Source: Culturomica massiliensis
GTDB taxonomy: Bacteria > Bacteroidota > Bacteroidia > Bacteroidales > Marinifilaceae
Direction: 5' to 3'
Assembly (NCBI RefSeq): GCF_900091655.1
Contig: NZ_LT594621.1
Location: 1,054,001 to 1,118,000, forward strand
Length of the DNA stretch: 64,000 nt
Under the pieces are notes generated by a model that had not been told where the DNA came from, did not search any database, and saw only the letters and a program-made list of their open reading frames with translations. Positions 43,726-52,930 of the stretch are shown one piece after another. The position numbers and the translations under genes are program-made. The first letter of the stretch is position 1; each line of letters opens with the position of its first letter.

Positions 43726-44886
43726 TTACTTTCCGTTAGTCCTCACCCACTCTTCGGCCACAATCCGGATTTCCCGGTCTGTAGCTACATAATCGTCCAA
43801 TACAGGTTTTACCATATAATTTCCTCTCTCCATAACATATTCGATCAGATCCGACATGCCCGTAAAAGACAGATGCCCGTGTAAAAAAGCATTTACGGCA
43901 ATTTCGTTGGCAGCATTCAATATACACGGCATATTTCCTCCCTTTTGCATCGCCCGGTAAGCCAAATCAAGATTACGGAACGTTTTTCGGTCGGGTTCTT
44001 CAAATGTCAACGAATGACATCGGGTAAAATCTACCCGGCCAAAATCCGAATGAATGCGATCGGGATAGGTTAATGCATACTGGATAGGTAAGCGCATATC
44101 CGGCACCCCGAGTTGAGCCTTTATACTACCGTCACCGAACTGTACCATCGAATGTACAATGGATTGCGGATGTACAACCACCTCTATCCGGTCCGGATCA
44201 ACACCGAACAACCATTTGGCTTCAATCACCTCGAATCCCTTATTCATCATGGATGCGGAATCGATAGTAACCTTGGCTCCCATATTCCAATTCGGATGTT
44301 TTAAAGCATCTGCCGGAGTCACATCTTTCAAAGCCTCGTAAGACCATCCCCGGAACGGCCCCCCGGAAGCCGTCAAAATAATCTTTTCCAACGGATTATT
44401 ACCTTCTCCGGCCAAGCATTGAAAAATTGCGGAATGTTCCGAATCCACCGGAATAATCGACGTCCTGTACTGCCGTATCAAATCATTTATCAATTCCCCG
44501 GCAACCACCAGAGTTTCCTTATTGGCCAAAGCGATAACCTTCCCGGCCTTAATCGCATTTACCGTCGGTAACAAGCCGCTATAACCGACCGTAGCCGTTA
44601 CAACCATATCCACGGTTCCCGCAGCAACCACCTGGGCCAGTGCATCTTTACCGGCATAAACCTTGATATCTTCCTCCTTCAATGCCTCTTTCAGTTCCGA
44701 ATACTTAGCCTCATTGGCGATAACCACCATATTCGGTTTGAATTTTAACGCCTGTTCGATCAATAAACCGACATTCTCATTGGCCGTCAATACTTCCGCA
44801 CAGAATAATTCCGGATTCGCCCCGATGACCTGTAAAGTTTGAGTCCCTATAGATCCGGTAGACCCTAATATTGCTATTCTTTTCAT
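43726..44886 (-). CDS. dxr: 1-deoxy-D-xylulose 5-phosphate reductoisomerase
   Basis: This 386-residue enzyme catalyses the second step of the MEP isoprenoid pathway. The NADPH site GSTGSIGTQTL is at 7-17, LANKETLVVAGE is the conserved middle block, and VDSEHSAIFQCL and GWNMGAKVTIDSASMMNKG form the metal and substrate site. The start is taken as the ATG giving MKRIAILGS; ATGs three to five codons upstream are possible. It is followed by rseP. Confidence 0.96.
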   Translation of the reverse strand: MKRIAILGSTGSIGTQTLQVIGANPELFCAEVLTANENVGLLIEQALKFKPNMVVIANEAKYSELKEALKEEDIKVYAGKDALAQVVAAGTVDMVVTATVGYSGLLPTVNAIKAGKVIALANKETLVVAGELINDLIRQYRTSIIPVDSEHSAIFQCLAGEGNNPLEKIILTASGGPFRGWSYEALKDVTPADALKHPNWNMGAKVTIDSASMMNKGFEVIEAKWLFGVDPDRIEVVVHPQSIVHSMVQFGDGSIKAQLGVPDMRLPIQYALTYPDRIHSDFGRVDFTRCHSLTFEEPDRKTFRNLDLAYRAMQKGGNMPCILNAANEIAVNAFLHGHLSFTGMSDLIEYVMERGNYMVKPVLDDYVATDREIRIVAEEWVRTNGK

Positions 44887-44911
44887 ATTCATCAATATCA
44901 AACGGAAACAC

Positions 44912-45772
44912 CTATTTAAATTGGATAAAATTCTCCGGATTCAGAGGATTACCGGCACGCCACAACTCAAAATGCAAATGCGGACCGGTCGTCTCTTCCC
45001 CGGTATTTCCGACAATAGCGATAACTTCTCCCGCACGCACATAATCTCCCTGCTTTTTCAGTAAAGTCGAATTATGCTTGTACACCGATACCAGGTTATT
45101 GGAATGTTGTACCTGTATCACATTTCCCGTTTTTATCGTCCAATCCGTCAAAATAACAACTCCATCCGCAATCGTAGAAACTTTCGAATTTGCCTTTGCA
45201 ACAATATCCGTTCCAAAATGCCTGCTTTTTTCATCAAAACCCCTGCTGACGATGCCTTCCACCGGCGGAAAAAAATGATAATATTCGTGATTGTCTGTCT
45301 TAGTCTTTCCTACTGTCAGATTAAACCGCTCCCGTTCCTCTATTTCTGTCCTGAAATTATGCTCTTCCTGACTGATATTGAACTGGATGGTATCGTAATT
45401 CATTTTCAACGTATCGTTTTTTGCTTCCGTATAAGCTATTTCTTCCCCTTTCAGCACCGATTGCAGGGACTTTAAAAACCGCTCCCGCTTTCCCAATTCC
45501 GTCTCCAGTGAATCAACCCGCAAAGCATTTTCCGTAATCATCCTACGCATATTCCCGCTCGGATATCCGGGAATAAATTCTTTCAAACCGGTAAAAGCAA
45601 TCAGTAAGGTCGTTAAAGTAACCAACACGACGGCTAATACACTCAAAGCCATCAACACATGTAACTGAGACAAACGCATTCTGAAAACTTCTTCATAAGA
45701 AGTTTCGTTTTGGATAGAAAGCTTGTATTTGTATTTCAACCTATCCCACAATCTTACCTTTTCCTGAGCCAT
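44912..45772 (-). CDS. M23 family metallopeptidase
   Basis: This 286-residue protein (ATG 45772, MAQEKVRLWDRLK) has one transmembrane helix (about 40-60), a periplasmic coiled coil (about 75-105) and a C-terminal LytM/M23 domain with HFGTDIVAKA and GPHLHFELW, the zinc ligands of the peptidoglycan endopeptidase family. It resembles cell-wall endopeptidases that help septation or envelope growth. It lies upstream of dxr on the same strand. Confidence 0.9.
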   Translation of the reverse strand: MAQEKVRLWDRLKYKYKLSIQNETSYEEVFRMRLSQLHVLMALSVLAVVLVTLTTLLIAFTGLKEFIPGYPSGNMRRMITENALRVDSLETELGKRERFLKSLQSVLKGEEIAYTEAKNDTLKMNYDTIQFNISQEEHNFRTEIEERERFNLTVGKTKTDNHEYYHFFPPVEGIVSRGFDEKSRHFGTDIVAKANSKVSTIADGVVILTDWTIKTGNVIQVQHSNNLVSVYKHNSTLLKKQGDYVRAGEVIAIVGNTGEETTGPHLHFELWRAGNPLNPENFIQFK

Positions 45773-46009
45773 CCTAATTATTTTAGCCTTCAAAATTAGC
45801 ACAACAAATTGAAAACCGGAAATAATTTTCCACAATCGTATTTACTATTTTCAATTTCAAACAAGAAATTCCTTTCTGCCGGTCATTTCACAATAAAACA
45901 ATTTAAAATTTACATTTTAAAATCTAAAATCAGACCAGCTTCACAGCCCTGCGACTTTCTAAACGGAAATCAGAAACCCAAAACCCAAAATCAGACACAA
46001 CACTGTATA

Positions 46010-47200
46010 TTAATTATTTACCGGCGTATATATATTTGTAGGATATTGAAATACTTTCAGATTAAAATGAGGAATAACCGCCAATACATGGTCAAAAATA
46101 TCCGATTGTACCTTTTCATACGCCACCCACTCCTGCTTAAGTGAAAAACAATAAATCTCAACCGGAATACCGGTAGCCGTAGGCTGTAATTGCCGCACCA
46201 TATGCGTCATATCGTTATTGATATCCGGATTGGCCTCCAGCCATAGTTCCATATATTGTCTGAATATGCCCAGATTCGTCAGTTTACGTTCGTCGAGCAC
46301 CGTCCCTTTATCCTTATTCACCTGCTGCAATGTTGCAAGCATCTTCTCGATATACTCTTTCAAATAATCGGAAGTACGAAAAGTGTCGACTTCCTCTTTA
46401 GACAAAAAATGTACCGTACTGATATCTATACTGATATAACGTTCAATACGGCGCCCGTTCGATTCCTGCATTCCTCGCCAATTGATAAAAGACTGGGAAA
46501 CCAATTGATAAGTCGGAATAGTCGATATCGTCATATCCCAGTTCTGTACTTTTACGGTATACAGATTGATTTCGAGCACTTCCCCGTTGGCATTGTTACT
46601 GGGCATCACGATCCAGTCCCCGATCCGGACCATTTTATTCGCTAACAATTGTACGCCTGCAACAAACCCCAGGATCGAGTCTTTGAATATCAACATCAAT
46701 ACTGCCGCAAAAGCACCTAACCCGACTATCAAATGCTCGGGCGACTTATTGACCATAATACTGATAACCACCACAGCAACGACAGAATAAACAAAAATCT
46801 TCAATACCTGGATAAATACGGTAATCGGACGATTTTTAGCTATGGGATAACTCTCGTATATCTTATTGATCGTATTCAGCAAAGTATTAAAAATAAGCAT
46901 GGCGGCCACCACCATCCAGATATCGATCAACCGCCGCAATACATAGGTATATTCCCAGGTAACATAGTTCAAAAGAACATAGGCGGCAATCGGAGGTACA
47001 AGATAGGCCAGCTTACTGAAAGAACGTTGTTCGTAGATGATATTCTCCCATTTATTTTTGGTCTTTCCTGCTATTTTCCAGATCAGCCAGGCCAGACATT
47101 TATTGATTAAAAAATAAATAAGAATAGCTCCTGCGACAATGATCACAATCCGGATAACCAAATCGAACGTATCGGTAACAGGATGAAGTTCATGTATCAT
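46010..47200 (-). CDS. Mechanosensitive ion channel, MscS family
   Basis: This 396-residue protein has transmembrane segments near 15-40, 70-90, 100-120 and 145-190, followed by the MscS beta domain (DWIVMPSNNANGEVLEIN) and a cytoplasmic C-terminal domain. The ATG at 47200 is preferred over a TTG at 47221. It should open on membrane tension during hypo-osmotic shock. The gap 45773-46009 contains only AT-rich repeats. Confidence 0.9.
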   Translation of the reverse strand: MIHELHPVTDTFDLVIRIVIIVAGAILIYFLINKCLAWLIWKIAGKTKNKWENIIYEQRSFSKLAYLVPPIAAYVLLNYVTWEYTYVLRRLIDIWMVVAAMLIFNTLLNTINKIYESYPIAKNRPITVFIQVLKIFVYSVVAVVVISIMVNKSPEHLIVGLGAFAAVLMLIFKDSILGFVAGVQLLANKMVRIGDWIVMPSNNANGEVLEINLYTVKVQNWDMTISTIPTYQLVSQSFINWRGMQESNGRRIERYISIDISTVHFLSKEEVDTFRTSDYLKEYIEKMLATLQQVNKDKGTVLDERKLTNLGIFRQYMELWLEANPDINNDMTHMVRQLQPTATGIPVEIYCFSLKQEWVAYEKVQSDIFDHVLAVIPHFNLKVFQYPTNIYTPVNN

Positions 47201-47279
47201 AATTTCGGGGTTTAGAGTCAATTACTGACTCTATTTTACGCCCCTTCCGGCGTAAAGTTGCACCCCGATATTATTTCGA

Positions 47280-49721
47280 TCAAATGAAAAGATTCACGTT
47301 AGACTCCTCCGCCCGTTCCAAATAGGTCGCCACACCGCCAATCCGTACACCTTCCAACAATTCCTCTGCTTTTATCCCCATCACATCCATCGACATCTGA
47401 CAGGCAATAAATTCAATGCCATTCTTTTGAGCCTGCTGTATCAGACTTTCCAGAGAGTCTATATTTTTCCGCCCCATAATATTCCGCATCATCCGCGATC
47501 CCAATCCTCCCATATTCATTTTAGAAAGCTTCAACTTCCGGCTGCCCGACGGCAACATCATACCGAACATCTTTCCCAAACTATCTTTTTTCACCGGGAC
47601 ATCGGGTTTTCGTTTAATCACATTCAATCCCCAGAACGTAAAAAACATAGTCACTTTACGGCCGGTTGCAGCCGCACCGTTCGCAATGACAAAAGAGGCC
47701 AGCGCCTTGTCCAGGCTATCACTGAAAACGACAATCGTTTTACCGTCTCCGCCAGATGGAGAAATTACCGGAGACTCTCCCCCTTTCTTCTCCAGCAAAG
47801 CCGTTATCACACCTTTGTCCTGTCTCAGTTCCACCAAGCGGTTTCCTGTCATCCGGGCCCAGGATTGCACATCTTTGGCAAAACCGGCATCCGTAGCGGT
47901 AATTTCCAATTGCTCTCCGGCAACCAATTGCTCCATGCTGCTCTTCAACCTCATAACCGGCCCCGGACATTGTAATCCGCAGGCATCCAACACCATTTTT
48001 CGTTCACCTTTTACATTTTCAGGAGATAAACTGTCTTTTTCTTCCGCTCCCTGTTCCGAAATCACATTGTTCTGTATCGCCGTTACCGCTTCATAAGTCT
48101 TCAAGCCACCTGTCAGATTATATACCTCATATCCCCGCTGCTTCAAAATCCGGGAAGCAATATATCCCCGTAAACCGACGGCACAAAACACCACGACCGG
48201 TTTATCAGCCGGAACTCCACCCAACCGTTCCCTTAACTCAGGTAAAGGAATATTGACAGCCCCTTCAATTGTATTTAGGGCACACTCTTCTTCGGAACAC
48301 ACATTAATCAGGGTGATCCGGCTTTTATCCATAGTCTGCAACTCCTTCCAGCCTATACTCTTTACAATACCCGACAATAAATTATCGGCAACAAACCCGA
48401 TCATATTTACCGGATCCTTCGCCGAAGAAAAAGGAGGCGCATAAGCATGCTCCAGTTCGGCCAGATCGTATATCGTCCCGCCGGAACGAAGCACGGCTGC
48501 CATCATTTCCAAACGCTTGTCTGCTCCTTCATAACCGACGACCTGAGCCCCCAGCAAACGGCCGTTTTCGGGAGAAAAATTAATTTTCAGAGTCATCGGA
48601 ATGGCCCCGGGATAATATCCGGCATGTGAACCGGCATGTACGATGGCTTCCTGAAAAGGTATTTCGAACCGACTGAGTAATTTTGCCGACAAACCGGTAG
48701 TCCCGACCGTCAGATCAAACACTTTTGCAATGGCTGTACCGATAGAACCTGTATATTTCCGATGATTACCGCTTACGACATTATCGGCACAGATACGTCC
48801 CTGTTTATTGGCCGGTCCTGCCAGAAAAGACAATCCGGAACGCCCGCTTACCGGATTCCGGAATTCAACAGCATCCCCGACAGCATATATATCCGGATGG
48901 GAAGTCTGTAGATATTCGTTCACCTGTATACCTCCCAACTCTCCGATTTTCAATCCGGCCTCCTTTGCCAATCTCACATCCGGACGCACCCCGATAGAAA
49001 GGATAACCAAATCAGCCGTCAAACTCTTCCCGCTTTTCAGAACGACCTCCAACCCTTCCTTCTCCCGGCGAAAAGCCGCTACAGCCTCCTGTAAAAGCAA
49101 ACCGACCCCTTTCACCTTAAAATGCTGGTGTACAACCGCCGCTACTTCGAAATCAACAGGGGTCATCACCTGGTCGGCCATTTCAACAACAGTCACCTGT
49201 ATACCCCGCCGGTGTAGATTTTCTGCCATTTCCAAACCGATAAAACCAGCTCCGACAACCACAGCCCGACGAACATTCCGGCTATCCGCCCACGATTTTA
49301 TCCGGTCCGTATCCGCAACATTTCTCAACGTAAAAATACCTTCTTCGCCGATACCTTCCAAAGGAGGTCTTACAGGCTCCGCTCCGGGAGACAATATCAG
49401 TTTATCGTATGATTCCTCATACGTTTTACCCGAATTCAAATCCGAAACCGTTACCCTTTTGGCTTCTGCATCAATCCGTTTCACTTCCGACTTGACTCTC
49501 ACTTCCACCCGGAAACGGGCATAAAAACTTTCCGGAGTCTGTACGAACAAACGTTCCCGCTCTTCGATAACCCCTCCGATATAATAAGGCAAACCGCAAT
49601 TCGCATAAGAAATATACTCTCCTTTTTCAAACAATACGATTTCCGCTGTTTCATCCAGCCGTCTCAAACGGGCTGCGGCAGAAGCTCCACCGGCAACTCC
49701 ACCGACAATAACATATTTCAT
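47280..49721 (-). CDS. Multidomain CoA-disulfide reductase with rhodanese, TusA and DsrE-like domains
   Basis: This 813-residue fusion contains an N-terminal FAD/NAD(P)H oxidoreductase with VIVGGVAGGASAAARLR (4-20) and active-site C42 (SYANCGLPYY); a rhodanese domain with Cys in VVFCAVGLRGY (about 505-515); a TusA-like domain with LDACGLQCPGPVM (about 575-587); and a DsrE/DsrF-like C-terminal domain (about 658-813). This set handles persulfides, polysulfides or CoA disulfides. It is the last gene of the operon with thioredoxin and an ArsR regulator, which supports a reactive-sulfur role. Confidence 0.93.
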   Translation of the reverse strand: MKYVIVGGVAGGASAAARLRRLDETAEIVLFEKGEYISYANCGLPYYIGGVIEERERLFVQTPESFYARFRVEVRVKSEVKRIDAEAKRVTVSDLNSGKTYEESYDKLILSPGAEPVRPPLEGIGEEGIFTLRNVADTDRIKSWADSRNVRRAVVVGAGFIGLEMAENLHRRGIQVTVVEMADQVMTPVDFEVAAVVHQHFKVKGVGLLLQEAVAAFRREKEGLEVVLKSGKSLTADLVILSIGVRPDVRLAKEAGLKIGELGGIQVNEYLQTSHPDIYAVGDAVEFRNPVSGRSGLSFLAGPANKQGRICADNVVSGNHRKYTGSIGTAIAKVFDLTVGTTGLSAKLLSRFEIPFQEAIVHAGSHAGYYPGAIPMTLKINFSPENGRLLGAQVVGYEGADKRLEMMAAVLRSGGTIYDLAELEHAYAPPFSSAKDPVNMIGFVADNLLSGIVKSIGWKELQTMDKSRITLINVCSEEECALNTIEGAVNIPLPELRERLGGVPADKPVVVFCAVGLRGYIASRILKQRGYEVYNLTGGLKTYEAVTAIQNNVISEQGAEEKDSLSPENVKGERKMVLDACGLQCPGPVMRLKSSMEQLVAGEQLEITATDAGFAKDVQSWARMTGNRLVELRQDKGVITALLEKKGGESPVISPSGGDGKTIVVFSDSLDKALASFVIANGAAATGRKVTMFFTFWGLNVIKRKPDVPVKKDSLGKMFGMMLPSGSRKLKLSKMNMGGLGSRMMRNIMGRKNIDSLESLIQQAQKNGIEFIACQMSMDVMGIKAEELLEGVRIGGVATYLERAEESNVNLFI

Positions 49722-49733
49722 AAACTATACCTG

Positions 49734-50042
49734 TCAATTATTAATATACTTTTCAACAATACCCTGTAATTCATTCAGCCGGACCACCCCGCTCTGCCGC
49801 CATAACATCTGCCCCTTCCTGAACAACATCAATGTCGGCACCGACTGTATCTGATACGTATAAACACTTTGCCGGTTAGCCGGAACATCCACATCCAGCT
49901 TGACGATTTTCACTTTATCTCCCAACCGGGCCTTCAAATCTTCCAGAACCGGATGCATCATTTTACACGGTCCGCACCAGGTAGCATAATAATCCACCAA
50001 TACCGGAACTTCACTGCTGATTAATTCTTCAAATTTTTCCAT
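49734..50042 (-). CDS. Thioredoxin
   Basis: This 102-residue thioredoxin has WCGPC (22-26) and the cis-Pro block SVPTLMLF. It is cytoplasmic, without a signal peptide. It lies 12 bp before the CoA-disulfide reductase gene and after the ArsR regulator, so it probably reduces disulfides or persulfides in the same pathway. Confidence 0.95.
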   Translation of the reverse strand: MEKFEELISSEVPVLVDYYATWCGPCKMMHPVLEDLKARLGDKVKIVKLDVDVPANRQSVYTYQIQSVPTLMLFRKGQMLWRQSGVVRLNELQGIVEKYINN

Positions 50043-50077
50043 AACTATCGATTTTTAAATTAATATTCAAACATACA

Positions 50078-50089
50078 TTTATATATAAA
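50078..50089. promoter_or_regulatory. ArsR operator-like palindrome upstream of thioredoxin
   Basis: TTTATATATAAA is a perfect 12-bp palindrome between the arsR-type gene and the thioredoxin gene. It matches the half-sites of the larger palindrome in front of the regulator gene. Confidence 0.45.
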
Positions 50090-50126
50090 GACATTAAAAT
50101 ACGGTGCCTATTACACCGGTTATATT

Positions 50127-50426
50127 CTATTCAGCCTCACATTTCATCATACAACGCATGACATTCGTCACCCGGTCGTCGGCCAGACGATAGAAAGCAT
50201 TTCTGCCCTCCCGCCGGATTTGCAGAATACCTTTTGCATACATATCCGTCAGATGATGAGAAATCAATGCCTGACTGCATCCGGTTTGCTCACAAATATC
50301 CGATACGCTCAACTCCTCATTTCTGGACAACAAACAGATAATCGCCAATCGGTTCGGATGAGCAACAGCCTTCAACCCATAAGCGATCCGCTCCAACTCT
50401 TCTTTTGTAAAACAACGTGTTCCCAT
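50127..50426 (-). CDS. ArsR-family transcriptional regulator
   Basis: This 99-residue winged-helix repressor has the helix-turn-helix DICEQTGCSQALISHHLTDM (about 43-62) and a beta-wing (IRREGRNAFYRL). It has several cysteines (5, 31, 45, 50, 91, 95). Family members with paired cysteines, such as BigR and SqrR, sense persulfides and control rhodanese-type genes. It heads the operon with thioredoxin and the multidomain reductase. Confidence 0.92.
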   Translation of the reverse strand: MGTRCFTKEELERIAYGLKAVAHPNRLAIICLLSRNEELSVSDICEQTGCSQALISHHLTDMYAKGILQIRREGRNAFYRLADDRVTNVMRCMMKCEAE

Positions 50427-50447
50427 TTCTTTATTTCATTTTCGACA

Positions 50448-50474
50448 CAAATATATAAACATATATTTATATAT
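50448..50474 (-). promoter_or_regulatory. Promoter and operator of the arsR-thioredoxin-reductase operon
   Basis: On the minus strand TATATTTG (50448-50455) is a perfect -7 box. It overlaps a palindrome with arms ATATATAAA (50451-50459) and TTTATATAT (50466-50474). An operator covering the -7 box is the usual mode of ArsR repression. Confidence 0.6.
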
Positions 50475-50565
50475 ACAAGCTTTTCACGATAAATAATAAA
50501 TAAAATCACCAAATCTACTGCAACTTACTCAATACCTACTTCATTGGTATTTGGAAACAAAAATA

Positions 50566-50592
50566 AAAACGGCTGCTTCAGGCAACCGTTTT
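50566..50592 (-). terminator. Terminator of the SlyD-like gene
   Basis: AAAACGG...CCGTTTT (50566-50592) forms a hairpin with an inner TGC/GCA pair, 36 bp beyond the stop at 50628 on the minus strand, and a T tract follows in the transcript. Confidence 0.75.
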
Positions 50593-50627
50593 TTAATTTT
50601 CGATTAGATTGAAAATAGCCGGGAATA

Positions 50628-51179
50628 TCAATGACATCCTCCGCAACCGCAACTATCTTCGTGAGAATCGCATCCCCCTTCGGATCCGCAACCACTACAG
50701 CCACTACAACCGTGTGATTTCAGGGCTTCAAGCTCTTCTTCGGTAGCCTCCCTCACAGCCAACACTTCTCCTCTGAAATAAAGATCTTTGCCTGCCAACT
50801 GATGATTGAAATCGATCCGTACGTCCTCTTCACCGATGGAAACAATTTGTCCTTGTAAACGACGACCGATACTATCCATCATCGGCAAAGTATTACCTAC
50901 AACCATATCTTCCGGCTCAACATCCTTAAAAATATCCTTCGGCAAATCCACCACCATATCCTCATTTACATCACCATAAGCATTCTCTGCGGGGATCTTG
51001 AAATCAAACTTATCTCCTACCTTTTTATCCAGCAGATTCATTTCAAAATACTCCAGTGTCTGCCCTTGTCCACAGATAAATTCCAGGGGGTTCTGGGCAT
51101 CTGCAGCCTCCAGAAGCTCTCCGTCCGGCTCTGTTCTCAGCTCGTAGCTTACCGATACTACCTTATTCTTTGTTATCAT
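50628..51179 (-). CDS. SlyD-like FKBP peptidyl-prolyl isomerase
   Basis: This 183-residue protein has a split FKBP domain (VSVSYELRTEPDGE, then GDKFDFKIPAENAYG) with the inserted IF chaperone domain of SlyD, and a Cys/His-rich tail (HGCSGCSGCGSEGGCDSHED...) that should bind nickel or zinc. It is a cytoplasmic folding helper and possible metal carrier. A perfect -7 box TACTTTTG on the minus strand lies at 51206-51213. Confidence 0.93.
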   Translation of the reverse strand: MITKNKVVSVSYELRTEPDGELLEAADAQNPLEFICGQGQTLEYFEMNLLDKKVGDKFDFKIPAENAYGDVNEDMVVDLPKDIFKDVEPEDMVVGNTLPMMDSIGRRLQGQIVSIGEEDVRIDFNHQLAGKDLYFRGEVLAVREATEEELEALKSHGCSGCSGCGSEGGCDSHEDSCGCGGCH

Positions 51180-51205
51180 TCTTACTGTTTTAAATTAATT
51201 TACTG

Positions 51206-51213
51206 CAAAAGTA
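51206..51213 (-). promoter_or_regulatory. -7 box of the SlyD-like gene
   Basis: CAAAAGTA on the plus strand reads TACTTTTG (TAnnTTTG) on the minus strand, 27 bp before the start codon. Confidence 0.55.
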
Positions 51214-51297
51214 CGATAAAATAATGGAATAACCCTTTTCCGAAAGCACTCTTTCAAAAAAAACACCTGAATTCGTCCGCAATTTATAAAAAAATGG

Positions 51298-51305
51298 TAC
51301 TTTCG
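51298..51305 (+). promoter_or_regulatory. -7-like box of nadB
   Basis: TACTTTCG matches 7 of 8 positions of TAnnTTTG and lies 23 bp upstream of the nadB start. Confidence 0.4.
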
Positions 51306-51328
51306 CACTAATTTACATATTTCAGAAA

Positions 51329-52903
51329 ATGCGTCATTACGATTATATTATAGCAGGAAGCGGATTAGCGGGCTTATACACGGCTTATCTGGCTGCTGCT
51401 TATGGGAAAGTTGCCTTGATTACCAAATGCGGTATCACGGAGAGTAACTCCTATTTTGCCCAAGGCGGTATTGCAGCGGTTACAGACGAAGACGACGCCC
51501 CGGCTCTGCATTTCGAAGATACGATTATTGCCGGCCGAGGCTTGTGCGATCATCCCTCCGTCAATATTCTGGTCAATGAGGGACCGCAACGGATACAGGA
51601 CCTGATCAATGCCGGTATGCATTTCGATATGGAAGACGGGAGTCTGGCTTTGGGTCTGGAAGGCGGGCATCATAAAAAACGGATCTTACATGCAGGCGGA
51701 GATGCAACCGGCAGAATGGTCACCAGCTTTATGATCGGAAAGGTCATCAACAATCCGAACATCGATATTTACGAAAATCATTCGGTAATCGGATTGTTAA
51801 AAGACGGTGAATCCTGCTACGGGGTACGTTCCTGGAACCTGACGACAGAAAAAGAAGAATTGTTTTTATCAAAACATACCTTCCTGACTTTAGGAGGTAC
51901 TTCAGCCATCTATAAACGTACAACCAACCCCCATACCACTATCGGCGACGGCTTAGCCTTGGCCTACAATGCGGGATGTGAAATTGCCGACATGGAATTT
52001 ATTCAATTCCATCCTTCGGCTATCTCTACCGATTCGGAAGAGGCATTTCTTGTCAGCGAGGCTGTACGAGGCGAAGGTGCCCACCTCATTAACCAACAGG
52101 GGGAACGTTTTATGCCGGCCATACACGAACTGGCAGAACTGGCCCCGCGGGACATCGTTGCCCAATCCATTTACCGGCAATTGCAAATACACAAACAGGA
52201 CTTTGTCTGGTTATCACTCAAACACCTGGACCCGGAAATGGTAAAACGCCGTTTCCCTAACATCTACGAAAAGTGTAAAGAACTCGGGATCGATATGTGC
52301 GACCGTATACCGGTTGCTCCGGCTGCTCATTATACGGTCGGGGGCGTACGGACCGATATCAACGGACAAACGAATATTAAAAACCTGTTCGTATGCGGGG
52401 AACTGGCTTCCTCCGGCATCATGGGTGCCAATCGACTGGCCTCCAATTCTCTGATCGAATGCCTTGTTTTCGGAAAACGGGCTGTGGAAAAGGCCCGCCA
52501 GGATGTTGTGGCCTCGAAAGTACCCGATTTCAGGACCGTATATCACTGCAACGATAATTTAGCAGAAAATTACATCCGGCTGAAAAGAGAAATTGCCATT
52601 ATTATGACCGAACATGCCGGTATCATCCGCAATGAAACCCTGCTTCGGGAAGGATTGGACAAACTGGAAAAATTGAAACGGGAAATTCCGGAAGAACAAA
52701 ACGAATATTACACCCTGACCAGTCAGAATCTTATTACGGTTGCGGAGTTGATTATCCGTTCTGCTATCTATCGGAAAGAAAGCCGTGGCGGACATTACCG
52801 GGAGGATTTTCCGCAAAGCGACGATTCTTATATCTGCCACATTGTCCAGCAAACCGGTAAAGAGATACGTACTCTTCCCGTAGAAACCCATTGTAAAGCC
52901 TGA
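51329..52903 (+). CDS. nadB: L-aspartate oxidase
   Basis: This 524-residue flavoenzyme oxidises aspartate to iminoaspartate, the first step of de novo NAD synthesis. It has the FAD motif GSGLAGLYTAYLAA (about 10-23), NSYFAQGGIAAV and GGVRTDINGQTNIKNLFVCGE, and the FQFHP-type active-site block (EFIQFHPSA). nadC and nadA follow on the same strand, making a nadBCA cluster. Confidence 0.97.
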   Translation: MRHYDYIIAGSGLAGLYTAYLAAAYGKVALITKCGITESNSYFAQGGIAAVTDEDDAPALHFEDTIIAGRGLCDHPSVNILVNEGPQRIQDLINAGMHFDMEDGSLALGLEGGHHKKRILHAGGDATGRMVTSFMIGKVINNPNIDIYENHSVIGLLKDGESCYGVRSWNLTTEKEELFLSKHTFLTLGGTSAIYKRTTNPHTTIGDGLALAYNAGCEIADMEFIQFHPSAISTDSEEAFLVSEAVRGEGAHLINQQGERFMPAIHELAELAPRDIVAQSIYRQLQIHKQDFVWLSLKHLDPEMVKRRFPNIYEKCKELGIDMCDRIPVAPAAHYTVGGVRTDINGQTNIKNLFVCGELASSGIMGANRLASNSLIECLVFGKRAVEKARQDVVASKVPDFRTVYHCNDNLAENYIRLKREIAIIMTEHAGIIRNETLLREGLDKLEKLKREIPEEQNEYYTLTSQNLITVAELIIRSAIYRKESRGGHYREDFPQSDDSYICHIVQQTGKEIRTLPVETHCKA

Positions 52904-52930
52904 ATTATAACCTTAGAAATAATTACAATT

